NCBI RefSeq assembly: GCF_018614575.1
Contig: NZ_JAGGOJ010000024.1
Coordinates: forward strand, 241-39,106
DNA: 38,866 nucleotides
From: Streptomyces sp. ISL-10
GTDB lineage: Bacteria; Actinomycetota; Actinomycetes; Streptomycetales; Streptomycetaceae
Reading direction: 5' to 3'
Below, in pieces: positions 6,730 to 16,402 of the stretch. The position numbers and the translations under genes were made by a program. The notes under the pieces were generated by a model. The model made no database searches, had not been told where the DNA came from, and was given only the letters and a program-made list of their open reading frames with translations. The first letter of the stretch is position 1. Every line of letters begins with the position of its first letter.

Positions 6730-9576
6730 TCAGCGGCGTCCGTCGTAGGGGCGGCCGGTGCGTTCGCGACCGCGCCGCAACTCGGTGCGCAGCAGCCGCG
6801 ACACGGGGTCGATCAGGCGGCGCGCCAGGTCGTCGAGGTCGAGGCCGGGGTCGTCCTGGGGGCTCTCGGGACGGCGGCGGGAGGCTGCCTTGCCCGAGGT
6901 GGAGGTCGAGGCGGAGGTGGAGGCGGTGGGCGCGGACGACGATCGCGCACGGCCGCGCGCCGGTACCTCCTTGACCTGTACGCCCTTGAGCGGGTCGGCG
7001 CCGGCGGAGGCGGCGACGTCGCGCTGCACCGGGTTGGCCGAGCCCGGGGCGATGGTCCGCGGCCGGACCACGGGAACGGGCCCCACCGGTGCCGGGACGC
7101 CCGCCGGGCGGTCGGCGAGCGGCGGCGCCTGCGGGGCGGTCACCGGCAGGGGCTTCGCCGGTACGGCGGTGGCCGCGCCCGCGGTCACGGGGCGGGGCGG
7201 CGCGGGACGGACGACCGGGACGCGCTGAACCGGGGCCGGGGAGCCAGACGTTCGCACGCCGGCTTCCTTGCCCGGTGCGCCCTGCGTGCCCCGCGTGCCC
7301 TGCGGTTCGGAGTGCGCGGTCGCGGCTCGCTGGAGCTGCGGTGTGGCCGGGGCGGGCGCGGACGGGCCGGGTAGCGGGCGCTTGGGTGTCCCGGAGCCGC
7401 CGGGGGAAGCGGCCGGGGAGACGGCCGACGGGCCGACCCGGTGTGCGGGCGTCCCGGTCGGTGGCGCGGTGTCGCCCTGGGCGGCGGCCGGTGCACCGGG
7501 CCAGCGCGCCGCCACCACGGGACGGCCGCCGGAGCGGGCGGCGGTGGGCGGTGCCGCCCCTTCCGGGGTCCGGGAGCTCAGGGTGAGCGGGCGGGCCGCC
7601 AACAGCGAGAGGGTGCGGGGATCCGCCGCCGTGGCCGAGTGTGCTGCGGAGCCGGTCACGGTGAGGGGGCGCGGGTCTGCCGAGCCGGCGGGCCGGATGC
7701 CGGCGGTGCCTGGAGCCACGGCCCTGGCCACGACGACCGGGCCCGGGACGGCGGGGCGACGGGGCCGTTGCCCGCCGGAGCGCGGGCCGTCCGCCCGGTG
7801 GCTGCCGGAGGTCGGCCCATCAGCGCGCGATCCGCCCGAGCCGGGCCCGCCCGCGCTCGCCCCAACGGGCGCCTTTCCTGCCGCTGCCGCGCCTTCCGTG
7901 GCTACGGCGTTCACCGGTTCCGGGCGGTCGGGGGCGACGGCCGGGGAGGTCGTCACCAGCGGCGTGGCGGGCCCGTTTCCGTGGGCCACGGGAGTGGCCC
8001 CGGTGGTGGTGCCCCCGGTGGTGGAGTGCTCCGCGAGGCTGCGCTGGACGTCGGCCGTCCCCAGCAGCGGGGCGTCCGCTCCCGGAGCGCGCTGGACGTC
8101 CGGGCCGGGTCCCGTACGAGTAGCACGAGGAGCAGGGGACGCGGCGGAACCGGGCAGCGCGGCGCTCGGCGGCAGCTCGGGCAGCGGAGCTCCCAGGCCA
8201 CCGCGCGCGCGGGCGCCCGAGCCGTCCGGGGCCGGGGTCCGGCGCGGGGCGTCGGCCGGGGCCGCGGATGCCGTTCCCTTGGTGGCGCTCGTGCCGCTGT
8301 CGTACGGCACCGATGTGTCGCCCTGGCGCTGGACGACGGGCAGGGTCGGACCGGGCGCGGAACCGGCGCCGAGCGCGGGGGTGTCGCGCCGCAACAGCGT
8401 TGCTGTGGAGGGCAGTTCACTCAACGCGGCGCCGAGAGGAGCGCGACCGCGCGAGGGCGTGGCGGCGCGCTGTACGTGGGCGGGGGAGTCCGCGCTCGTG
8501 CTGGCCGGTGTGGTGGTGCCGGAGGCGTCGGGCGTGGGCGCCGGAGGGGTTGCGGGCCGCACCGCGGCGACGCGGCGCACGGGTCCGGCCGGGCGGCGGG
8601 CGACGGTCAGGCGAGGCCCCGACGGGCTGGGCCGGACGGCCGCGTGAGACCCGTCGGCGCCGGAAGTACGGGATGGTTCCGGGTGCGGCCCGGTCGCCTC
8701 CGTATCGGCGCGTCGGACTGCCGGGCCCGAAGGCGTACGGCCCCTGGAAGCACCCCGGGTCGCGGACGCCCGCCCGGGGTTCGGTTCGGAAGCGGGTCGG
8801 GCCGCAGTCCCGTCCGCGGCTGCGGGCGGCACGACCGCCACCCGTCGTACGAGCGGAGTCCTGGCAGCGACCGGCTGACGGCCGGTGTCGGCGGGAGCCA
8901 CGACCGTGCTCGTGCCCGGCTCGACGGCCCGTTGGACGGCGGCCGGTGACGCGGAGAGGACGGCGGGGGAGTCCGCGGCCGTGAGACCACGGGACCGAGG
9001 AGCCGCGTCGCCCGAACTCGTCAATCCCGCACGGGTGTCGCCACCGGCGTCGCCGCCGGCGGGCCGTACGGCCGAGGAGCCCGAACGGGATCCCGTCGAC
9101 CCTGACTTCCGCTCCCCCGGAACCGGCCGCCGGGCGATCTCTGGTGTCCCGTCGGCCGTTGCCCCGTCCGAAACCACGTCTTCCGCACCGTCCACCCCCT
9201 CCGGCCGCAGCGCCCTCAGCAGCAGCGGCCCCCCGGCGGTGTACGTGGCCCGCGGAGCCGCCGGGCGGGTGACGCCGCGCACCAGGCCGGCCGGAGCGGC
9301 GGTCAGCAGCGCATGCCCGAGGCCGCTGTCGAACGACGGGTTCTGCCAGGCGGCCAGGCCCGCGCGGAAGGCGAGGCCGTCGCTGACGCCCAGCGGGGCG
9401 CGGGACACGGTGAGTTCCGGCGCGGCCGTGCTGCGCCAGCCCCCGTCCCAGTCGCCGGGCACGGAAGGCTCCGGAGCGTCGGGCGCGGCGGCACCCGGAG
9501 TGCCGGGCGCCCCCCGGGCCGGGGCCGCGGCAGCCGGCGTCGCGGCCCGGCGGCGCAGCCTGTCCCGCCATCCCAT
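6730..9576 (-). CDS. Pro/Ala-rich low-complexity eCIS protein with VQR motifs (948 aa)
   Basis: No enzymatic domain is recognisable. Residues 1-~130 (WRDRLRRR at the start, later GGWRSTAAPELTVSRAPLGV and AWQNPSFDSGLGHALLT) and the last ~40 residues (LDLDDLARRLIDPVSRLLRT then ELRRGRERTGRPYDGRR) look folded or conserved. The ~780 residues between are disordered, rich in Pro/Ala/Gly/Thr/Ser and punctuated by at least eight VQR or LQR motifs. The gene lies between the assembly/DUF6760 genes and the hub genes, where contractile phages place the tape measure, but the sequence is unlike classical helical tape measures. The ATG at 9576 follows the DUF6760 stop; an ATG at 9594 is possible. Role unknown: tape measure, scaffold or cargo adaptor. 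Confidence 0.8.
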   Translation of the reverse strand: MGWRDRLRRRAATPAAAAPARGAPGTPGAAAPDAPEPSVPGDWDGGWRSTAAPELTVSRAPLGVSDGLAFRAGLAAWQNPSFDSGLGHALLTAAPAGLVRGVTRPAAPRATYTAGGPLLLRALRPEGVDGAEDVVSDGATADGTPEIARRPVPGERKSGSTGSRSGSSAVRPAGGDAGGDTRAGLTSSGDAAPRSRGLTAADSPAVLSASPAAVQRAVEPGTSTVVAPADTGRQPVAARTPLVRRVAVVPPAAADGTAARPASEPNPGRASATRGASRGRTPSGPAVRRADTEATGPHPEPSRTSGADGSHAAVRPSPSGPRLTVARRPAGPVRRVAAVRPATPPAPTPDASGTTTPASTSADSPAHVQRAATPSRGRAPLGAALSELPSTATLLRRDTPALGAGSAPGPTLPVVQRQGDTSVPYDSGTSATKGTASAAPADAPRRTPAPDGSGARARGGLGAPLPELPPSAALPGSAASPAPRATRTGPGPDVQRAPGADAPLLGTADVQRSLAEHSTTGGTTTGATPVAHGNGPATPLVTTSPAVAPDRPEPVNAVATEGAAAAGKAPVGASAGGPGSGGSRADGPTSGSHRADGPRSGGQRPRRPAVPGPVVVARAVAPGTAGIRPAGSADPRPLTVTGSAAHSATAADPRTLSLLAARPLTLSSRTPEGAAPPTAARSGGRPVVAARWPGAPAAAQGDTAPPTGTPAHRVGPSAVSPAASPGGSGTPKRPLPGPSAPAPATPQLQRAATAHSEPQGTRGTQGAPGKEAGVRTSGSPAPVQRVPVVRPAPPRPVTAGAATAVPAKPLPVTAPQAPPLADRPAGVPAPVGPVPVVRPRTIAPGSANPVQRDVAASAGADPLKGVQVKEVPARGRARSSSAPTASTSASTSTSGKAASRRRPESPQDDPGLDLDDLARRLIDPVSRLLRTELRRGRERTGRPYDGRR

Positions 9577-9580
9577 GTGC

Positions 9581-9739
9581 TCAACCGCTCCCATTCACGC
9601 GGGTGTTGATACGGGCGATCTCGGCCACCCACTGCTGCCGTTCGCCGTGGGTCAGGTCGAGGATCTCCTCGCGTTGCCAGTGGAAGTGATAGGCGATGTA
9701 CGCGATCTCCTCCCGGAGCCGGGGAAGGGCGTACGTCAC
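9581..9739 (-). CDS. DUF6760-family small protein (52 aa)
   Basis: A short gene read from a GTG at 9739 to a TGA at 9581. The product starts with TYALPRLREEIAYIAYHFHW and continues with EILDLTHGERQQWVAEIARI and NTRVNGSG. The HFHW...H.ERQ.W..EI pattern is that of the DUF6760 proteins found in eCIS and some phage tail loci, possibly a product of the second frame of a tail assembly chaperone pair. The GTG overlaps the stop of the upstream assembly gene by 4 nt (GTGA), and the next gene starts five bases downstream, so it lies within a coupled operon. Function is not established. Confidence 0.85.
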   Translation of the reverse strand: MTYALPRLREEIAYIAYHFHWQREEILDLTHGERQQWVAEIARINTRVNGSG

Positions 9740-10236
9740 GATTCCCCCAGGCGCCCACCCGAGAGGTCGACCTCGAAGCCGCCCTCGCAGTGCGGGCAGG
9801 TCACCGCGGCACGGGTGTGGCCCTCGCTGTTGACCCGGCGGTAGAAGTCCTGGAGGAAGGCGACGTCGGTGGCGTACATCCGCTCCACGACCCCGGCGTG
9901 CACATCGGTGACGGTGCCGATCCGGGTGATCACCTGGCTCAGCAGCACCACGCTCAGATACGCCGGGTTCTCCTTGACCCTGAGGTCGATCTGCGGACGC
10001 AGCTCGTCACGGGCGGTGGCCAGGCGCATCGCGCCGTGCCGGTGCACCGTGCCCGCCTCGTCCACGTAGCCGCGCGGCAGCTCGAACTCGAACTCGGTGC
10101 GCAGCCCGTTCTCCTCCCGGGGCGGCGCCGGAGCGGCGGGGGCGGGGGGTGCCGCCGCCTGCTCCGGAGCCGGGGCGGGGGCCGTGGCCTGGAGGATCTC
10201 CTCCAGGTTGCCCGCCGTCACGGTACGGCGCCTCAT
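9736..10236 (-). CDS. Tail assembly protein of the eCIS locus (166 aa)
   Basis: The protein has an Ala/Pro linker (residues ~20-45) followed by a folded domain with TEFEFELPRGYVDEAGTVHR, MRLATARDELRPQIDLRVKE, YLSVVLLSQVITRIGTV and ATDVAFLQDFYRRVNSEG. It ends with a CPHC motif. This pattern is shared by tail-assembly/baseplate-hub-assembly type proteins that follow the tube gene in contractile tail loci; chaperone-like action on the tape measure or hub is inferred. Start ATG at 10236 overlaps the tube gene stop by 4 nt. A single CxxC is visible, so metal binding would need a partner or dimer. Confidence 0.8.
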   Translation of the reverse strand: MRRRTVTAGNLEEILQATAPAPAPEQAAAPPAPAAPAPPREENGLRTEFEFELPRGYVDEAGTVHRHGAMRLATARDELRPQIDLRVKENPAYLSVVLLSQVITRIGTVTDVHAGVVERMYATDVAFLQDFYRRVNSEGHTRAAVTCPHCEGGFEVDLSGGRLGES

Positions 10237-10673
10237 TCGACGATGATCTCTTCGAACACGATCGTCACGGACTCGGTGGCCGCGGCCGACTCGCCCGCCT
10301 TCAGGGAGGGGCCCTCCCACTTGGAGGCCCAGCCCTGCATCAGCTGGATACGGCGGACCGTGTTGCCCTCGGTGTCCTTGATCTCGATGGTGAGGTTCTG
10401 CCGCGCGGAGTTCACGGCGCCGTTGTTCAGGGTCTCCTTGATCCAGTTGGTGAACTCACTGCTCTGGTCGAGTCCCCGGGTGATCGTGATCTCACCGGCC
10501 TGCCGGGCGCCGGGCTGCTTGCGGATGATCTGCTTGCCCTCCGCGCTGACCTGGCGTACCTCGACGACCTCCTCCTCGACGGTCAGCCCGCTGATCTCCT
10601 GGATCGACTCGACCAGGTAGCCGCCGAGCTGCACGCCGAAGACATGGGTGGAAAGAGCATCGCCCGTTGCCAT
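10233..10673 (-). CDS. Inner tube protein (gp19-like, 146 aa)
   Basis: Tail tube protein that should stack as hexamers inside the sheath (Afp1/Pvc1-like). It shows the family features MATGDALSTHVFGVQLGGYL, ESIQEISGLTVEEEVVEVRQ, GEITITRGLDQSSEFTNWIK and a C-terminal segment around QLMQGWASKWEGPSLKAG. It directly follows the sheath gene in the operon (51 nt gap), the standard sheath-tube order. The ATG at 10673 is followed by a typical family N-terminus. One of two tube-type genes in the window. Confidence 0.95.
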   Translation of the reverse strand: MATGDALSTHVFGVQLGGYLVESIQEISGLTVEEEVVEVRQVSAEGKQIIRKQPGARQAGEITITRGLDQSSEFTNWIKETLNNGAVNSARQNLTIEIKDTEGNTVRRIQLMQGWASKWEGPSLKAGESAAATESVTIVFEEIIVE

Positions 10674-10723
10674 GACTGTCTGTCACCTTCCCTTGCGGAG
10701 CTGGTTGTTCTGCTGACCCGGGG

Positions 10724-12277
<1,554 letters not shown>

Positions 12278-12525
12278 ACTCGCTCCTTCGCGTCCTAACG
12301 GGTCAGTCGCCTGTGTCCAGGTCGAGTCTGCGCGGGGGCCCGCCGGGGCGACAGGGACGCGGGGACCTGGCCAGGGGCAGGATCGCTGCCCTTCCCTGCC
12401 CGTGCGGACCGTCCGGCTGCCGCCCGGACCTGCCCTCGTTCTGCCCGTACGGGCCTGGACGCCCCGCGCGCCCGGGCGGTCCACTGGGGGTCGCAAGAGT
12501 GCTGCGCCGACGAGGAGGCAACGAA
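12278..12525. promoter_or_regulatory. Divergent promoter spacer between sheath operon and effector
   Basis: These 248 bp separate the minus-strand sheath start (12277) from the plus-strand effector start (12526). The plus strand is open through the spacer in the effector frame, but the translation there lacks family similarity and is typical of GC-rich non-coding DNA. It must hold the promoter for the structural operon and one for the effector. I could not identify convincing -35/-10 boxes. The two ribosome sites (AAGGAG before the sheath, GAGGAGG before the effector) are clear. Confidence 0.6.
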
Positions 12526-14247
12526 TTGCGGACGTCCCAGGCGCACGCCGAGCAGCACGAGAACCGGCGGTCCGCCACGCGCGGCCCGGCCGCCGCCCGC
12601 CAGGAGACCTCCGCCGGCCCCGCCGTACCGCCGCCGCTCACCGCCGACGCCCTCCGGGCGGGGCAGCGCGGCGCGGGCAACGCGGCGGTGACCGCGATGA
12701 TCGCCCGCCGCGCCCGCCCCGCACCCGTCGTGGAGGAGCCGGACCCCGGCGTGCACGAGGTGCTGCGCTCGGCCGGCAAGCCACTCGCCGCGCCGGTCCG
12801 CCGGGACATGGAGTCCCGCTTCCGGACCGACTTCTCCGACGTACGACTGCACACGGGGACGGCGGCCGCCCGCTCGGCCCAGGCCATCGGGGCGCGCGCG
12901 TACACCTCGGGCAGTCATGTCGTGATCGGCGCGGGCGGCGGCGACAAGCACACCCTCGCGCATGAGCTCACCCATGTCGTGCAGCAGCGCGACGGCCCGG
13001 TGTCGGGCACCGCCACCGGCCACGGGTTCGCGGTGTCGGATCCGGGCGACCGCTTCGAGCGGGCCGCCGAGGCCAACGCCCGCAAGGTCCTGTCCGGGCC
13101 GGCACCGGACGTCCAGCGCGCGCCGGAGGCCTGCGGGCACGCGACGCCGGCGCAGGCGGAGGCGGTGCAGGCGGAGGCGGTGCAGGCGGAGGCGGTGCAG
13201 CGGAAGAGCGTCACCACGCTGGAGGACGCGACCGTCACCCACTACAAGCCCAGCAGGGAGAACGCCGAGCCCGCGTACGGCCTGAAGATCAAACGCCCGC
13301 AGAGCGTGACCGGTCCCATCAAGCCGACCGGCACGAAGGGGCGGGCGGCGGCGCCGAACCCGGTCGCGGTCAAGTCCCTGCACCAGGCCTACAAGGGTCA
13401 GAAACGCAAGGGCACGGCGGCGCCCACCGAGCCGCAGGTGTGGAAGGACCTGTTCGGCGGGGCCGGCTACGACCGCGGCCATGTCATGGGACTGGAGGTG
13501 GGCGGCGACGACGTCTCGCAGAACATCGTCCCCCAGTGGTCCCTGAACCAGGGCACCGGCATGTGGCGCCGGATCGAGCAGGCACTGGTGGGGGTGAGCA
13601 AGGGCGACCTCCGCTTCGAGGTGAAGTACGCGGCGGCCATGGGCAATCACCACCACGTGATGATTCCGGTCGGCATCGACATCTACCTGGACAAGGCCCA
13701 CTACAGAACGTGGGAGAACGAACCGGACATCAACGACCTGATCAGGGCGGGCAACGACCCGAGCGACCTGGCGCACTACTACACGAAGGCCAAGGAAGCG
13801 CTCGGCGGCAGGACACAGCTGACCGAGGACGAGATGCAGAACTTCGCCCTGGCGGCGCTGTCCCAGGACAAGGGCACCTTCCTCGCGTACAAGGACTACG
13901 AGGAACGCAGGGCTCAGGGCCAGACCCCCGCCGCCGGTACCAGCACCGCGGACGCCCACGCGCAGGCCATGACCCGCAAGGACATCCCCAAGGACCGCCG
14001 GGACAAGCAGATCGAGTCGTACATCGCCGCGGGCTGGGTGACCAAGGCCGGCGCGACGTACACCCTGCACGACGTCCCGGCACCCGCGCCCGACAGCGAC
14101 AGCGGTTCCAGCAGTGAGTCCGACGTCGAGATGTCCGACGGTTCCCAGCCGCCGTCGCCGGGGCAGCCGTTCGCGACCATCGACTTCGGGTCGCAGGGCA
14201 GCGCTTCCGACTCGGACTACGAGGACAAGATGTCCACCGGCTCCTGA
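12526..14247 (+). CDS. DUF4157 zincin-like protein fused to DRGH nuclease; probable eCIS cargo toxin (573 aa)
   Basis: Residues ~70-160 are the eCIS-associated DUF4157 domain (VRRDMESRFRTDFSDVRLHT, ARAYTSGSHVVIGAGGGD) with a zincin motif HELTH at 146-150. A VQRAP site lies at ~196, followed by a threefold QAEAV repeat (209-223) before another VQR. Residues ~300-390 match non-specific endonucleases: DRGH at 316-319, then QNIVPQWSLNQGTGMWRRIE, comparable to the Serratia nuclease metal-site region, so H319 and N341 are predicted catalytic. The C-terminal ~50 residues are acidic and Ser-rich. The TTG start is chosen because GAGGAGG lies 7 nt upstream and the sequence before it is not protein-like. 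DUF4157 proteins are established eCIS toxin partners; that this one is loaded in the tube is inference. Confidence 0.85.
   Translation: MRTSQAHAEQHENRRSATRGPAAARQETSAGPAVPPPLTADALRAGQRGAGNAAVTAMIARRARPAPVVEEPDPGVHEVLRSAGKPLAAPVRRDMESRFRTDFSDVRLHTGTAAARSAQAIGARAYTSGSHVVIGAGGGDKHTLAHELTHVVQQRDGPVSGTATGHGFAVSDPGDRFERAAEANARKVLSGPAPDVQRAPEACGHATPAQAEAVQAEAVQAEAVQRKSVTTLEDATVTHYKPSRENAEPAYGLKIKRPQSVTGPIKPTGTKGRAAAPNPVAVKSLHQAYKGQKRKGTAAPTEPQVWKDLFGGAGYDRGHVMGLEVGGDDVSQNIVPQWSLNQGTGMWRRIEQALVGVSKGDLRFEVKYAAAMGNHHHVMIPVGIDIYLDKAHYRTWENEPDINDLIRAGNDPSDLAHYYTKAKEALGGRTQLTEDEMQNFALAALSQDKGTFLAYKDYEERRAQGQTPAAGTSTADAHAQAMTRKDIPKDRRDKQIESYIAAGWVTKAGATYTLHDVPAPAPDSDSGSSSESDVEMSDGSQPPSPGQPFATIDFGSQGSASDSDYEDKMSTGS
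13153..13197 (+). repeat. Three tandem 15-bp repeats in the effector linker
   Basis: The unit caggcggaggcggtg occurs three times without mismatch and encodes QAEAV x3 between the DUF4157 and nuclease domains. Being a multiple of three, copy-number change would lengthen or shorten the linker without a frameshift. Confidence 0.95.
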
Positions 14248-14260
14248 CCGCCGGCGTGGT

Positions 14261-16402
14261 TCAGGCCGCGGCGGCCGCGTCCAGGTACGGGCCGAACTCC
14301 CCCTCCAGGACCAGCCGCCCCAGTTTGCGGTACTCCTGCGCGACCGCCGTCACCAACTGCCGCATGGTGAGCGGACTGCCGGCCTCCGCCGCGAGGTAGG
14401 CCGCGGTCACCGCGCAGGCGCGGATGGAGCCGCCGGCGAGTTCGAAGCGGTCGGCGCAGAAGGCGAGGTCAAGGTCGTCGGCGCGGGGCAGCCGTCCGCC
14501 CAGGCAGCGCTCCCACAGGGCGAGGCGTTGGCCGGAGTCGGGTACCGGGAAGTCGGCCACCACGTCGAGCCGTCGGGTGAACGCCTCGTCGAGGTTGGCC
14601 CGCAGGTTGGTGGTCAGGACCGCGATCCCGTCGAACGACTCCATGCGCTGGAGGAGATACGCCGACTCGATGTTGGCGTGCCGGTCGTGCGCGTCCTTCA
14701 CTGCCGAGCGCTTGCCGAAGATCGCGTCGGCCTCGTCGAAGAGCAGCACCGCGTTGACCGCGGAGGCCTCGGTGAAGATGCGCTCCAGGTTCTTCTCGGT
14801 CTCCCCGACGTACTTGTCCACAACTGTGGACAGATCCACGACGTACAGGTCCATGCCCAGGTCGGCGGCGACGACCTCGGCGGACATGGTCTTGCCGGTG
14901 CCCGACTCGCCGGCGAACAGCGCGATCACGCCGCGCCCCCGGCCGCCGCCGGGCCGCATCCCCCACTGCCCGAGCACCTGCTCGCGATGGCGGGCCCGCA
15001 GCGCCAGTTCGCGCAGCCGACGGTGCGTGGTCGGCGGCAGCACCAGGTCGTCCCAGCCGACGCCCGGCTCCACCCGGCGGGCGAGTCGGTCGAGCCCCGC
15101 GCCGTTCTGGGCTCGTACGGCGGTGCGCAGGTCGTCGGGGCCGACGGGGCGGCCCGCGATGGCGGCCGTGCGCACCGCCACGTCGGCGGCGCGGCGCACC
15201 TGCCCGGAGTCCAGGCGATGCGCGGCGACCGCCTCGGCGAGCTTGTCGACGTCGCCGATCGCGAGGCCGTCACCGGAGCCGCCGCCGGGGATGTGGTCGA
15301 AGCCGTCGTCGGAGTTGTCGTCGGCGGCCCGTTCGAGGGCGTGCCGCCAGCGCGCGGCCTGCCGCTCGGGCGAAGGCGCCGCGACGGTCAGGGCGACGGG
15401 CGTGTCGGCCGCCCACTCCGGGGCCCAGCCGACCGTGCCGTGCGTGATCAGGGGAATGCCCCGCAGCGCCGCGCACAACGCCCCGAGCGTGCGGGCGCGT
15501 TCGGCGGGTTCGCCGGGCAGCGCCTCCAGGGGGCCGAGGACGATTCCGGCGCCGGTGAGGCGGGCTTCGAGGGCGGCGACCCGGGCGAGTTCCGGTACGT
15601 CGCCCGCGCGCCGGGCGAGCGCCGCCGCGTCCAGGACGAGCGGGCGCAGCCCGGCCGCGTGCAGGGCTGCGGTGGCCAGCCCCGCCGCGTCGCCTCCCCG
15701 GGTGCGCAGATGGACGAGGCCGACGCCGGTGCCGGCCGCGGCCGCCGTCCGCCGGACGTCCGCTTCCTCGGCGGTCGGGTCCTCGCGGGCGGCGCCGAGC
15801 ACTCCGGCGAGCCGAGCATCGGGGCGGGTGCTGCGCAGCAGGTGCCCGGTGACCCGGTCCGGCACCGCCAACACCCGTGACAGCGGCGGCCGTTCGGGCT
15901 CGGTGACCTCCACCAGGCCCCCCGCGACGAGCGGCGCACCGGGAGCGATCCGGAACCGGCCGGACGCCGCCCCGGGCAGCCCGCACAGCTCCAGGGCGAG
16001 CCCGACCGTGGGCCGGCGGCGGGTCAGGTCGTCGTTGAGGAAGCCGTAGAGCCGCTCGAACCGTGCGTCGAGGTCCGGTGCCAGCGCGACCAGGAGCAGG
16101 TCCAGGTCCAGCGGGGACAGGCCGAACCGCCGGGCGAGTCCGTCGAGCACGGAACCGGCCGCCGGCTGCCACGGCTCGTGGGCGGGCACGCCGAGTCCGC
16201 CCGGCTCGTCCAGGATGCGGGCGACCGCGTCGGGGGTGAGGTACTGGCCGCGGTACGGGTCGTCGGGGTCGGGTTCGGCGGCGCGCCGGACGGCGACGGC
16301 GTGCCGCACCCGGTCCTCGACCAGCCGAAGCCGGTCCCACAGGTGTTCCACGTCGACGGACACGGGTCCGGCGACGACGTCGGGTTCGACGGTGTGCGTC
16401 AC
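14261..16402 (-). CDS. AAA+ ATPase of the eCIS (Afp15/Cis15-like, 713 aa)
   Basis: The N-terminal ~440 residues are the variable region of eCIS ATPases (VEHLWDRLRLVEDRVRHAVA, then YLTPDAVARILDEPGG). The AAA core follows: Walker A GESGTGKT at about residue 498, Walker B VLLFDEADAIFGKR at about 552, a sensor segment IAVLTTNLRANLDEAFTRRL and a C-terminal lid FELAGGSIRACAVTAAYLAA. Proteins of this group are required for assembly of Afp/PVC-type particles; the exact step is not known. The GTG at 16402 overlaps the DUF4255 stop by 4 nt. Its 3' end faces the effector gene with only 13 bp between stops and no visible terminator. Confidence 0.95.
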   Translation of the reverse strand: MTHTVEPDVVAGPVSVDVEHLWDRLRLVEDRVRHAVAVRRAAEPDPDDPYRGQYLTPDAVARILDEPGGLGVPAHEPWQPAAGSVLDGLARRFGLSPLDLDLLLVALAPDLDARFERLYGFLNDDLTRRRPTVGLALELCGLPGAASGRFRIAPGAPLVAGGLVEVTEPERPPLSRVLAVPDRVTGHLLRSTRPDARLAGVLGAAREDPTAEEADVRRTAAAAGTGVGLVHLRTRGGDAAGLATAALHAAGLRPLVLDAAALARRAGDVPELARVAALEARLTGAGIVLGPLEALPGEPAERARTLGALCAALRGIPLITHGTVGWAPEWAADTPVALTVAAPSPERQAARWRHALERAADDNSDDGFDHIPGGGSGDGLAIGDVDKLAEAVAAHRLDSGQVRRAADVAVRTAAIAGRPVGPDDLRTAVRAQNGAGLDRLARRVEPGVGWDDLVLPPTTHRRLRELALRARHREQVLGQWGMRPGGGRGRGVIALFAGESGTGKTMSAEVVAADLGMDLYVVDLSTVVDKYVGETEKNLERIFTEASAVNAVLLFDEADAIFGKRSAVKDAHDRHANIESAYLLQRMESFDGIAVLTTNLRANLDEAFTRRLDVVADFPVPDSGQRLALWERCLGGRLPRADDLDLAFCADRFELAGGSIRACAVTAAYLAAEAGSPLTMRQLVTAVAQEYRKLGRLVLEGEFGPYLDAAAAA

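Noticed and set aside
12313..12525. Upstream ATG for the effector gene
   Set aside because: No similarity or ribosome site; a strong ribosome site precedes the TTG at 12526.
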